From assembly GCA_017623935.1 (NCBI GenBank), contig JAGAOC010000069.1:1-58139 (forward strand): DNA of 58,139 bases. The letters run 5' to 3'. The stretch is from Agathobacter sp. (GTDB taxonomy: Bacteria; Bacillota; Clostridia; Lachnospirales; Lachnospiraceae). The position numbers and the translations under genes were made by a program. Below, in pieces: positions 1 through 7,656 of the stretch; the first letter of the stretch is position 1; every line of letters starts with the position of its first letter. Below the pieces are notes generated by a model. It did no database searches and was not told the DNA's origin. It saw nothing but the letters and a program-made list of their open reading frames with translations.

Positions 1-1536
1 AGCTGTCGCTTCTTCTTTCTTAGGCGATGCTTCTAATGGCTGGTCTATTGTCTTTACAGGTTCCTCTGCCACTGGTGCTTCCTTCTTTGGCACTTCTGCC
101 ACTGGTGCTTCCTTCTTTGGTTCTTCTGTCGCTTCTGCCGGTTTTGATACTTCTTCAATTTTCGGCATGGAAATTGGTGCAAAACTTTCATCAGCTAATT
201 CTGCCGGGATCCAGATTTCACCAGAGTTTGCTGCTACTTTTACCTGAATATGTCCACCATTTACAGAAACTCTCTCACCTGTCAATGCTCCAATATATTC
301 TGCGCTGTTTCCAGCCTGCAAGTTCATAACCACTTCGTTATCTGCATTATTAACTGTTGTTATCACAGATTTGCCATCTAAAGTTCTTGCATATGCAAAA
401 TGTGTGGTCTGAAGCAGAAGTTCTTTATAATCACCATAACATAATGCAGGTGTATTATGGCGAATCTTGCCAAGTGCAGCGATCAGTTTTGTACAAGGAT
501 TTGTTTCAATAGCATCCTTATAATCTTCATAATTTAATGCTGGTCTTAAGGAATCGTCAGAAGTACGTTCCTTACGTCCCTCAATGCCAAATTCGGAGCC
601 ATAATACAATGATGGAATTCCTGGTAAGGTATAAAGCATTACATGTACCGGCAGGAAATGCGCTTTATTACTTAACTTAGTATAAATACGCTCCACATCA
701 TGATTATCCACAAATGTATATAAATTTAATTTGTTTCCTACCATGTCATTGACATATTTGATAGTATGAGCCACTTCAAAATAATTATGGTCATTGTGAC
801 CGGAATACAATGCTTTATGAAGCATATAGTTTGTTACGGAATGAAGAGTTCCGTCGTTTGCCCAACGGGAATAATTGCCATGAATCACTTCTCCCATAAG
901 CCAGAAGTCAGGTTTTACTTCATTTGCCACAACCCGAAATGCTTTCATATACTCAAAATCCATAACATCTGCAGCATCTAAACGAATACCATCAATATCA
1001 AATTCACTTACCCAAAAACGAATTACATCACAGATATAATCCTTTACAGCAGGATTATGCTGGTTAAGTTTAGCCAAAAGGTCATAACCCCCCCAGTTTT
1101 CATAGGAGAATCCATCATTAAAAGAATTATTTCCCCAGAAATTTACATTGCAGTACCAGTCTTTATATTGGGAATTTTCTCTATTTTGTTTTATATCCTG
1201 AAATGCAAAGAAATCACGACCAGTGTGATTAAACACTCCATCTAATATTACCCTAATTCCCTGCGAGTGACATTCTGCCACAAAATTCGTCAAATCTTCG
1301 TTTGTTCCAAGCCTGCTGTCTAACTTTTTATAATCTGTTGTTTCGTAGCCATGTCCCACAGATTCAAAAAGTGGTCCGATGTAAATCGCATTACATCCAA
1401 TCTCCTTAATATGAGAGATCCATGGGAGTATTGTATTTAACCTGTGTACAGGTTCTCCATAAGAATTTTGTTTTGGTGCTCCAGTAAGCCCCAACGGATA
1501 AATATGATAGAAAATTGCCTCATCATACCACGCCAT
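1..1536 (-). CDS. Alpha-amylase family glycoside hydrolase (GH13), 3' end outside window
   Basis: Partial: 512 codons run from an ATG at 1536 to the window edge with no stop. It should hydrolyse alpha-glucosidic bonds in starch-type glucans or maltodextrins. GH13 landmarks are visible: GIRLDAAD near residue 182 holds the nucleophile Asp, MGEVIHG near residue 212 the acid/base Glu, and FVDNHD near residue 273 the third catalytic Asp. The start is supported by GGAGG a few bases upstream of ATG. There is no signal peptide, so the visible part is probably cytoplasmic. After the barrel and a beta domain the protein enters a Glu/Pro/Lys/Ala-rich linker with an internal tandem repeat, so another domain probably follows beyond the edge. 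The exact specificity (alpha-amylase, neopullulanase-like, maltodextrin glucosidase) cannot be told. Confidence 0.9.
   Translation of the reverse strand, partial: MAWYDEAIFYHIYPLGLTGAPKQNSYGEPVHRLNTILPWISHIKEIGCNAIYIGPLFESVGHGYETTDYKKLDSRLGTNEDLTNFVAECHSQGIRVILDGVFNHTGRDFFAFQDIKQNRENSQYKDWYCNVNFWGNNSFNDGFSYENWGGYDLLAKLNQHNPAVKDYICDVIRFWVSEFDIDGIRLDAADVMDFEYMKAFRVVANEVKPDFWLMGEVIHGNYSRWANDGTLHSVTNYMLHKALYSGHNDHNYFEVAHTIKYVNDMVGNKLNLYTFVDNHDVERIYTKLSNKAHFLPVHVMLYTLPGIPSLYYGSEFGIEGRKERTSDDSLRPALNYEDYKDAIETNPCTKLIAALGKIRHNTPALCYGDYKELLLQTTHFAYARTLDGKSVITTVNNADNEVVMNLQAGNSAEYIGALTGERVSVNGGHIQVKVAANSGEIWIPAELADESFAPISMPKIEEVSKPAEATEEPKKEAPVAEVPKKEAPVAEEPVKTIDQPLEASPKKEEATA
61..120. repeat. 30-bp tandem repeat in the amylase linker
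   Basis: Two 30-bp units (61-90 and 91-120) differ only in their first few bases. They encode a Pro/Lys/Glu/Ala-rich linker (units like PKKEAPVAE) in the GH13 protein. Such units vary in copy number easily. Confidence 0.8.
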
Positions 1537-1579
1537 ATTTCGTTCCTCCAGTTTCATAAAATATACTAGTCTATGTTAT

Positions 1580-1608
1580 ATTATACCAATAAACTGTCTT
1601 TCTGTCAG
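1580..1608 (-). promoter_or_regulatory. Sigma-A type promoter of the GH13 gene
   Basis: On the minus strand CTGACA (1603-1608) and a perfect TATAAT (1580-1585) are separated by 17 bases, with a TGG just before the -10. It lies about 45 bp upstream of the GH13 start codon. Confidence 0.7.
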
Positions 1609-1631
1609 ATAAATCTTAAAAAAAATGTAAA

Positions 1632-2438
1632 TTAGTCCGGACAATATTCTCCAGCATATCCCATGAAATCAATTCGAATCTCTCTATCTTTTATAAATTT
1701 TCCAAAAGATGGACATAATTCGCATATAGCATCTTCAAAGTCATCATTGCTCATAATCTCATACAAATGTCTTTTATCAGAAAACCGATAGGAATTTTTT
1801 ACTCCCGGTATATAAATATTGGCGATCCTGGTCATTGTGATCAAATTTGATAAAAACCGATCCGATAGTTTCACTCCTTCGAAGCAATAATCCTCTGCAT
1901 TTTCATCATTGCTTCCTACCGTAATGAATCCTCTATCAAATAATTCATATAATAATTCTGAAATGTTTTCGATGTTTTCGTGCTCACTTTGATCATATAA
2001 ATCCACAAAATAGATAAATGAATTCGTGCATACTCTAAGATATTCCTTATCTATAATTTCCACTTCCTGCACCGTCTTTGCATTCTCATACATTACTTGC
2101 AATTCCATAAGTTTTTCCAAAAGGATCTCAAATGCAGCGGAATATTGCAACAAATATCCTGCCTTTGCCTGATTGATATGATAAGCATATAGTTTGCGCA
2201 TACCGGTAAAAAGACATGCCAACACAACAATGTGCTGTTCTAAGTTTTTTCTATCCATCCTTCCGCAAAGTGTTACGCCGGGAACATTATATGGATACAT
2301 TTGATCGTCCATTGTGTTCCTATAATATTCTAGTTGAACGTTTCCATAAAAATCACTTAATTTACCATGATCCCACCTAAGTCTATTATCCTCTAAAAAA
2401 TCAAACATAATTTCATCTTCACGTAATTTTCTTCCCAT
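1632..2438 (-). CDS. Protein of unknown function, second gene of a two-gene unit
   Basis: I do not recognise this family. The frame could start at 2456, but the third in-frame ATG at 2438 has AAGAGG seven bases upstream, so I prefer it (268 residues beginning MGRKLREDE). The product is soluble, acidic, rich in Tyr, Asp and Glu, with a predicted mostly helical middle part and no signal peptide or membrane segment. It follows the gene at 2459-3100 directly and is probably translated from the same message. No catalytic motif is evident. The pairing of two cytoplasmic proteins of unknown function suggests that they act together, but nothing in the sequence tells what they do. Confidence 0.75.
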   Translation of the reverse strand: MGRKLREDEIMFDFLEDNRLRWDHGKLSDFYGNVQLEYYRNTMDDQMYPYNVPGVTLCGRMDRKNLEQHIVVLACLFTGMRKLYAYHINQAKAGYLLQYSAAFEILLEKLMELQVMYENAKTVQEVEIIDKEYLRVCTNSFIYFVDLYDQSEHENIENISELLYELFDRGFITVGSNDENAEDYCFEGVKLSDRFLSNLITMTRIANIYIPGVKNSYRFSDKRHLYEIMSNDDFEDAICELCPSFGKFIKDREIRIDFMGYAGEYCPD

Positions 2439-2458
2439 AATCATACCTCTTAACATTA

Positions 2459-3100
2459 TTAATAAAAATCGTAGTCATAAGCATCATCATACTCACATCT
2501 ATCACGAAACAGATTTCCATACCCATATGTCTTGTTCATAAGAATTTCTCTACTCGTCTCTTCACTGACTGTTTCTTTTTTTGCCCGAATCGAATAGAAA
2601 CATGAAGAATCAGCTCCCCAGAATCCTTGCCCTTTTTCCAAGCATCTTTTTCTTAATTCATCAAAGTCAAAATTTCTTATATGCTGCACTTCTAACCTTG
2701 ATTTAACATTGTCAAATTCTTCAATAGAAGTGCCGAGCATTTTTTCTACAACCTCTGTAATAATATATCTTTTCGCATCAGCCTCTTCTGAAACATCAAT
2801 GCCGAGGCCTGCTAATTTATAATTTATGCTACCGTAAAAATTATCATCTAAATAGACATAAAATGACGTAGGAGCATAACCTTTCATTAACGGATCACTT
2901 CCTAAACCATCGTATTGAACAGGGCTCCCACCTCTAAACATAATAAAATCGACAAGTTTATTATCCTGCACAATATTCAGTAAACGCTTAATCCCAAACT
3001 GATTATATCGTTTAAAGATTTCCTTTGAATCAATAGCTTCAACCTCAAAATACTGCAACAATTTGATGGAAAGCGCTGCCATATCTTCTGAATACCCCAT
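2459..3100 (-). CDS. Protein of unknown function, first gene of a two-gene unit
   Basis: A 213-residue soluble protein that I do not recognise. It has no signal peptide or membrane segment. The N-terminal half is mixed helical and hydrophobic; the C-terminus ends in a very acidic, aromatic tail (DRCEYDDAYDYDFY). A run of GG and aromatic residues (FRGGSPVQYDG, residues 55-65) looks like a conserved loop but is not a motif I can name. The stop codon lies about 20 bp upstream of the preferred start of the next gene, which indicates an operon. An AAGGGGTATGAAGT stretch ahead of the ATG gives a plausible ribosome binding site. Confidence 0.75.
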   Translation of the reverse strand: MGYSEDMAALSIKLLQYFEVEAIDSKEIFKRYNQFGIKRLLNIVQDNKLVDFIMFRGGSPVQYDGLGSDPLMKGYAPTSFYVYLDDNFYGSINYKLAGLGIDVSEEADAKRYIITEVVEKMLGTSIEEFDNVKSRLEVQHIRNFDFDELRKRCLEKGQGFWGADSSCFYSIRAKKETVSEETSREILMNKTYGYGNLFRDRCEYDDAYDYDFY

Positions 3101-3210
3101 ACTTCATACCCCTTATTTCAATCCTATGTGATTTATTATAGCAGTTATATTTATATTATCTAGACTTTTTGAACCATTTCCTAATGCCTATAAAAGAATG
3201 GGATTCTCCT

Positions 3211-3247
3211 CTAAAAACAAAAATAGGGAGGTACCTCCTGGTACCTC
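3211..3247 (-). terminator. Intrinsic terminator of the small coiled-coil protein gene
   Basis: An 8-bp perfect stem (3228-3235 with 3240-3247) and a 4-base loop, followed on the minus strand by a broken T-rich run (CCCTATTTTTGTTTTTAG). It begins 18 bp after the stop codon of the gene at 3265-3519. Confidence 0.7.
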
Positions 3248-3264
3248 GCCTTCGATCAAATTAT

Positions 3265-3519
3265 TTATTCTTCATTTCCTTTTACTGCATCAATTCGAGC
3301 CTGAGCTTCTGCAGTTCTCTTCTTTGCTTCTTCAATCTGCTTATCACGTTCTTCCTGCATCATTGCCTTACGTTTTTGAGGATCTCCCATTGCCTTAGCT
3401 TCTTCCCATTGTGCTTTGGATTCTGCTTTAACTGCTGCAAAATTCGCTTTATCTACTTCATGCTGTGCTCTTGCGCTTTTCTTCATATCCTCAAATGCTT
3501 TCTTAAAAAATTCTCCCAT
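3265..3519 (-). CDS. Small charged coiled-coil protein
   Basis: An 84-residue protein made almost wholly of charged residues and Ala, Gln and Met, with the heptad-like pattern of one long alpha helix. It has no membrane segment and no metal-binding motif. It starts MGEFFKKAFEDMKKSA and ends KGNEE. It lies 71 bp downstream of the membrane protein at 3591-3959 in the same direction and is closed by its own terminator, so the two are probably cotranscribed. A cytoplasmic partner of that membrane protein is possible but is only an inference from position. Function unknown. Confidence 0.7.
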   Translation of the reverse strand: MGEFFKKAFEDMKKSARAQHEVDKANFAAVKAESKAQWEEAKAMGDPQKRKAMMQEERDKQIEEAKKRTAEAQARIDAVKGNEE

Positions 3520-3590
3520 GGTTGTATTCTCCTTTTCTATTCTTAATTTATTTTTGTTTCTAATCTCTTTTATTTACTTTGTTTCTTCGC

Positions 3591-3959
3591 CTACTGATTT
3601 TTCATGATCTTATCACTGAGTTTCATGATCTGGTCAGCATATTTTTTCTTACGGGAAGAAAGAGTTTTCTTATAAATTGGATAGTTAATGATCGCCATTA
3701 ACATTCCGATAATGCCAACGATGATACCTGGTGCCATCCCATCTTTAACACCGATGGAAGATCCGATATCGGTCATAACAAGGCTCATTCCGCTTCCCAT
3801 GATAATGGCACTAACACTGCCGAAAACATAAGCAAATACATTCGCTGGACGCTTCACTTTTTTATCTAATTCCTTAAGTTCATCAAGTTCTGTGTGTTCT
3901 TTTTCTGTGTACTGTGTACGAATTTTCTGTACGAGAAATTCCTGATCATTTTTATTCAT
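3591..3959 (-). CDS. Small two-helix membrane protein with charged cytoplasmic ends
   Basis: A 122-residue protein with a charged N-terminal helix (residues 1-38), two transmembrane segments (about 40-62 and 72-95) joined by a short Gly/Ser loop, and a Lys-rich C-terminal helix. AGAGG upstream of the ATG supports the start. From memory, close relatives in clostridial genomes sometimes carry the name dihydropteridine reductase, but nothing here resembles that enzyme: there is no nucleotide-binding Gly motif and the protein is far too short. I therefore call it a membrane protein of unknown function. It precedes the small coiled-coil gene in the same direction. Confidence 0.75.
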   Translation of the reverse strand: MNKNDQEFLVQKIRTQYTEKEHTELDELKELDKKVKRPANVFAYVFGSVSAIIMGSGMSLVMTDIGSSIGVKDGMAPGIIVGIIGMLMAIINYPIYKKTLSSRKKKYADQIMKLSDKIMKNQ

Positions 3960-4061
3960 GTTCGTTACCTCTTTCTGTATTTGATGGTTACATCTTACTC
4001 AGAGGTTGTTTGCGTAGCTTTTACGAATTGTTTAAGTTTTGTTAAATCTTGCAAAAAACAT

Positions 4062-4285
4062 GAGCCATGCGAAGTGCATGGCTCTAGGCAAATAATAAAG
4101 ATTGCGCTCCGCGCAATCTTCGCGCGCAAGCGGTATTGCAAAGCAATAAACTTCTTCTCCGCGACACATATTCCACTTAGCGAGGTTCTTTCGAGCTTAG
4201 TGGAATAGCGTACAGAGTAGCTGCGCATAATTGACACGTAGTGTCTTTTGTTTACTAGGGAATTCCAGAGGAATTTCCTAGTAAA
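4062..4285. repeat. Modular palindromic repeat element, copy A
   Basis: This fills most of the 579-bp gap between the genes at 3591-3959 and 4539-5084; I see no gene in it. In order: a 9-bp stem hairpin (4062-4084); a 10-bp stem palindrome AAGATTGCGC/GCGCAATCTT (4098-4120); a module with TATTGC/GCAATA flanked by CGCG ends (about 4121-4163); a hairpin around CCACTTAG; GACACgtaGTGTC (4233-4245); and TTTACTAGGGAATTCC/GGAATTTCCTAGTAAA (4251-4285). Shared modules recur at 12525-12660, 43356-43428 and 46905-47086. The origin is unknown; a REP- or MITE-like element is possible. Confidence 0.8.
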
Positions 4286-4329
4286 TAAAAAAGGCTCTGA
4301 TTCCTACCTTTCAATAGAAACCAGAGCCT
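4286..4329 (-). terminator. Intrinsic terminator, probably of the TetR transcript
   Basis: On the minus strand an 8-bp stem AGGCTCTG/CAGAGCCT (4322-4329 with 4292-4299) is followed by a T tract. It lies about 210 bp downstream of the TetR stop codon and could end that transcript, although other hairpins lie between. Confidence 0.55.
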
Positions 4330-4377
4330 ATCGCTCTTGTAACAGCTTAACACATCTGTCTTTGATCCGCTGTGATC

Positions 4378-4410
4378 GTTGCTAAACAAGTGCCACCAGC
4401 ACTTAGCAAC
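4378..4410. repeat. Hairpin sharing a 12-base core with 8266-8291
   Basis: GTTGCTAA pairs with TTAGCAAC around an inner AGTGC/GCACT stem. The core GCACTTAGCAAC is also found at 8280-8291, where it again forms a hairpin with an AAGTGC arm. Confidence 0.6.
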
Positions 4411-4456
4411 CTGCTGTAAACATATTCAATATTACTATAATCCACTTACAAACTGA

Positions 4457-4518
4457 AAGTGAACAAAATCGCTGCGCGATGGCCTGCCAAGGCTGTGGCG
4501 CAGCGATTTTGTTCACTT
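4457..4518. repeat. Perfect 21-bp inverted repeat
   Basis: Two arms of 21 bases (4457-4477 and 4498-4518) are perfect reverse complements around a 20-base centre. The element sits just after the TetR stop codon. A T run (4524-4529) follows on the plus strand only, so it is not an obvious terminator for the minus-strand gene. Confidence 0.85.
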
Positions 4519-4538
4519 AAAAGTTTTTTCCGCTCCCA

Positions 4539-5084
4539 TCAAAACTCATATAACTTCCCCTCAAGAAAATCTTTTATCAATCCCACTAATTCCTCTTTTG
4601 AAATAGGATTCTCCTGTTGCGACCAAAATACTAACGTATAACTTAATGCTCCACTTAACAATGCTTGGGAATATGGAAGCTGTTTTCTTTTGTCCATCTT
4701 CACAAATCGGTTTGCAAAAAGCGATACACATTTTTCTATTTCATTTAAAATGATCATATCTAATTTATGTTCTAGCATTAGCTGAATTAGTTCATTCTCT
4801 TCTTCCAGAACAGCTTCAAAGGCACCTACGATCTGCTGAACGGAAATAGCCTCTGTATCTCTGAGTTTATCAAATTGTGCCTGATAACTTTTTTGCAGGC
4901 AACACCGTAGAATATCTTCTTTTTGCTCAAATATATTGTAAAACGTCTGCCTCGACAGATCTGCTTTTTTGCATATATCACGAATCGTGATCTGCTGATA
5001 CTCTTTTTCTTTCATTAAATCTAATAAGCTATCTATGATCCATTGTTGTGACTGTAATGCAGTCGGATTATTTCCCTGATACAT
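4539..5084 (-). CDS. TetR/AcrR family transcriptional regulator
   Basis: A one-component repressor, about 181 residues from the preferred start. The N-terminal helix-turn-helix is clear (ITIRDICKKADLSRQTFYNI, followed by FEQKEDIL), as in TetR proteins; the C-terminal ligand domain is variable, as expected. The frame is open to 5138, but AGGGAGG at 5094-5100 points to the ATG at 5084 (9 bases) rather than 5090 (3 bases). The gene is divergent from the membrane protein at 5195, with about 110 bp between them, so it probably represses that gene and itself. The inducer is unknown. Confidence 0.9.
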   Translation of the reverse strand: MYQGNNPTALQSQQWIIDSLLDLMKEKEYQQITIRDICKKADLSRQTFYNIFEQKEDILRCCLQKSYQAQFDKLRDTEAISVQQIVGAFEAVLEEENELIQLMLEHKLDMIILNEIEKCVSLFANRFVKMDKRKQLPYSQALLSGALSYTLVFWSQQENPISKEELVGLIKDFLEGKLYEF

Positions 5085-5123
5085 TGACATTTTCCTCCCT
5101 TTGTATAAGTTAAAGTCAAAACA

Positions 5124-5151
5124 TTGACACCTGTCCAACCAGTGCTAAAAT
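5124..5151 (+). promoter_or_regulatory. Promoter candidate for the membrane protein at 5195
   Basis: TTGACA (5124-5129) and TAAAAT (5146-5151) with 16 bases between. It lies in the divergent region with the TetR gene, where a TetR operator is expected. Confidence 0.5.
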
Positions 5152-5194
5152 TATAGTATGAAATGTATTAAAAATCAACTTAGGAGGTTTTGCT

Positions 5195-5845
5195 ATGTTA
5201 CAAATGATCATCAATATTTTAATCGTTATTAGTGGCATATGTTGGTCTGCAGTTTACATTGATTCGATCCGTATAGGATTTAAGCAGAAAACATATTGTA
5301 TGCCGTTATTTGCTCTTGGGTTAAACATTGCGTGGGAAGGAATCTATTCATACACAGACCTTTTTATTCGCCACAGCTATGGCGCACAGGCCTTTGCAAA
5401 TGCTGCATGGTTTTTATTAGACATCTTTATTCTTACGACTTGGTTTAAATTTGCAAAAGATGAGATGCAAGGAGATGTTGAGAAGAAATATTTTGTTCCT
5501 TGGACGATTCTGGTATTAATTGCCTGCTTTGTACTTCAGATTCTCTTCATGGTGGAATTTGGTGATGTAGAAGGAGAAAAATACTCTGCATTTTTACAGA
5601 ATATTGCCATGAGCATTACCTATCTTTATATGCTGAATAGTCGCAGATCAAGCAAAGGACAAAGCATGACCATTGCTATATGTAAATGCATCGGAACCTT
5701 AACTCCAACCATCTTTGGTACGATTGAAGGAAATACTTTTATTCTGGTTACCGGAATCATCTGCTTCATCTTTGATATCATTTATATTTTCTTCTTACAT
5801 AAAGTTATTCAAAAAGAAAAATTAGCAGAAACGCAAACTGCTTAA
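5195..5845 (+). CDS. Seven-helix membrane protein resembling transmembrane terpene cyclases
   Basis: 216 residues with about seven hydrophobic helices. After helix 2 is NIAWEGIYSY (Glu48), and the last helix carries FDIIYIFF (Asp194). In the fungal Pyr4/PaxB/AtmB family of membrane terpene cyclases, an early acidic residue in an N-x-x-WE context and a late Asp are the catalytic acids; the spacing here is compatible. This is recalled family knowledge, not a search. No prenyltransferase or epoxidase gene is near, so a terpenoid role is unproven and a different small membrane family remains possible. ATG is preceded by TTAGGAGG, and a terminator follows. Divergent from TetR, which probably controls it. 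Confidence 0.6.
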   Translation: MLQMIINILIVISGICWSAVYIDSIRIGFKQKTYCMPLFALGLNIAWEGIYSYTDLFIRHSYGAQAFANAAWFLLDIFILTTWFKFAKDEMQGDVEKKYFVPWTILVLIACFVLQILFMVEFGDVEGEKYSAFLQNIAMSITYLYMLNSRRSSKGQSMTIAICKCIGTLTPTIFGTIEGNTFILVTGIICFIFDIIYIFFLHKVIQKEKLAETQTA

Positions 5846-5857
5846 AAAACGTAAAGG

Positions 5858-5892
5858 AGCTGCACACTAAGTAATTAGTGCGCAGCTTTTTT
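5858..5892 (+). terminator. Intrinsic terminator of the membrane protein gene
   Basis: AGCTGC and CACTAA pair with TTAGTG and GCAGCT around a GTAA loop, followed by seven Ts. It starts 12 bp after the stop codon. Confidence 0.85.
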
Positions 5893-5903
5893 GATATTCA
5901 GGA

Positions 5904-6539
5904 TCAGCTCTTCCTATATTTCTGTGGACTGCACTTCAACTTCTCCTGAAACCTCCGAATGAAATAACTCACATCACAAAATCCCGTTGCATGAGCAATT
6001 TCTGTTATATTCATGGTTGAGTTTTCTAAAAGTTGAATTGCTTTTGTTAATCTATATTCCAAAAGATATTCCGATATTGTTATATGCATGGTTTTCTTAA
6101 AATAACGGCAACATTCACTCCTGCTGATGGTAAGGTGTTCTGCCATATCAGATAAAGAAAATTTTTCTGTATAATGTTCGTGGATATAAGAGATCATATC
6201 TAATATTTTCTTTGTATTTTTTTGCACTTTATTATGATGTTCCAACGTTAAGATCTGATCATAAAAAGTGATCCAGATATCTTGTAAAGTTCTTTGTATC
6301 TTTAACTTGAAACCAGCTGTTTCATCTGGATAAGCTTCTTCGATTTTCTTTGCCATTTTAAAAATCTCACTCACCCACTCCTGCTCTTGTGAAAACGTAA
6401 AGAACGGAATCCCTGATTGCACAAAAGGCGCGTAATACTCGCAGTCAAAATAATTCCCCTTTTTCCCATATAAGATTTCCGGTTCAAAGATGAACGTAAA
6501 ATAGATTGCAGATCTTTCCCCTGGTGAAGGCGTTACCGA
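5904..6539 (-). pseudogene. AraC family regulator, 5' end deleted
   Basis: The C-terminal two-helix-turn-helix domain is intact (FSLSDMAEHLTISRSE... and MNITEIAHATGFCDVSYFIR, ending SPQKYRKS). The frame continues upstream of the first possible start (GTG at 6422) with sequence that still looks like an AraC sensor domain (SPGERSAIYFTF, EPEILYGKKG), but there is no start codon or ribosome binding site before the resemblance ends near 6539. The next base begins the coding sequence of a truncated ABC ATPase on the other strand. The two genes must once have been divergent, and a deletion removed both 5' ends. Probably not expressed as a functional regulator. Confidence 0.8.
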
Positions 6540-6863
6540 ATGAAGATGGAGTTATTGGCTGCGCTTTTACATAAACCTACTGTATTATTTTTAGATGAAC
6601 CAACCATTGGTCTGGATATCATTGCCCAAAAGAAGATCCGGGATTTTCTAAAATATTACAACGAACAGGAAAAACTGACGGTAATGCTGACCAGTCACTA
6701 TATGGAAGACATTGAAGCATTATGCCCACGTTCTATTGTCATAAGCCATGGGAAACTTGTTTATGATGGGAAAACAAATGAGATCAGCCCTGAACATATT
6801 CCTGTGGAAGAAGGAATTGCCAAACTGTATCAAAGTGGAAAGGATGAAGAAGATCATGCGTAA
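6537..6863 (+). pseudogene. ABC transporter ATPase, N-terminal part (Walker A) deleted
   Basis: Only the C-terminal 107 residues remain: KMELLAALLHKP, Walker B VLFLDEPTIGLD, the H-loop MLTSHYMEDIEAL and a C-terminal tail. The P-loop, Q-loop and signature motif are missing. The frame has a stop at 6525-6527, and the in-frame ATG at 6540 has no ribosome binding site, so it cannot yield a working ATPase. The family is the DrrA-like type that pairs with two ABC-2 permeases, which matches the next two frames. The junction with the AraC remnant is at about 6537-6542. Confidence 0.85.
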
Positions 6864-7656
6864 ATATTTTCAGGTTTTTTCCCTAGGCTTTAAGAAAACT
6901 ATGAGATATCCTGCAAATTTTTTTCTGGGATTGATCTCTATTATCGCTGTATTTTTCATGCACTTTTTCATGTGGAGGAGTTTGTATGCTTCTTCTAATG
7001 GCGACCCCATCTTTGGTTATGAATATTCAGAAATGATCTTATATATGGCGCTTTCAGGAATCATCGCCAGTGTGATCAGTTCCGGATTTGCCTGGGAGAT
7101 CCACTCAGATATCAAAGAAGGCGGACTTGCACGGTATATCGCGCGTCCTGTTAATTATGCTGCGTATCAATTTTCCAGCTATATTGGCGAACGAACCGGG
7201 TACATTACTTTTTCTATTGTATTGATAGTTATTGTATATGTGATCGGTAATTTATCTGTTTTATCGGCAGAACATTTTATCCGTTTTTTGATCTTTCTTT
7301 TCGTACTAACGAATGCTTTTATCCTTAATTTTTTTATTTATTATGCAGTAAGTGGAATCGGATTCTGGATGCGTGAATCTACTGGGATCATTCATATTAC
7401 AGGTATGTTAGGAACCATTATCAGCGGTGGCGTATTTCCCCTTGATATATTTTCAAAACCTATTCAAATGCTATTAAACGGACTTCCATTTTCTTATACT
7501 AACTATTTTTCTATTTCTGTCTTACTGGGAAAGATCAAAGGAATAGAATTATTGCATGGCATCCTTCTCCAATGGCTATGGATTGGAATATGTGCACTTT
7601 TAGCCAGGATAATCTGGTCACGAGGAATGAAGAAATATGCTGCAGTAGGAAATTAA
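6856..7656 (+). CDS. ABC-2 type permease (DUF990-like) of the decayed exporter
   Basis: About 266 residues from the ATG at 6856, which overlaps the end of the ATPase remnant by 8 bp, the usual translational coupling in such operons. Six hydrophobic segments are visible, and the sequence (MRYPANFFLGL, GGLARYIARPVNY, ISGGVFPLDIF) is typical of permeases encoded with DrrA-like ATPases. The frame is intact, but its ATPase lacks the P-loop and its partner permease is broken, so the product has no evident way to work. It ends in VGN and TAA, and the partner permease sequence follows in the same frame at once. Might be in early decay. Confidence 0.7.
   Translation: MRKYFQVFSLGFKKTMRYPANFFLGLISIIAVFFMHFFMWRSLYASSNGDPIFGYEYSEMILYMALSGIIASVISSGFAWEIHSDIKEGGLARYIARPVNYAAYQFSSYIGERTGYITFSIVLIVIVYVIGNLSVLSAEHFIRFLIFLFVLTNAFILNFFIYYAVSGIGFWMRESTGIIHITGMLGTIISGGVFPLDIFSKPIQMLLNGLPFSYTNYFSISVLLGKIKGIELLHGILLQWLWIGICALLARIIWSRGMKKYAAVGN

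Noticed and set aside
27-329. Open plus-strand frame rich in Leu and Pro
   Set aside because: It is the reverse reading of the repeat-bearing linker of the GH13 gene and has no ribosome binding site.
3169-3546. Plus-strand frame of 125 codons opposite the small coiled-coil gene
   Set aside because: Composition is that of antisense sequence; the minus-strand gene has a ribosome site, terminator and protein-like composition.
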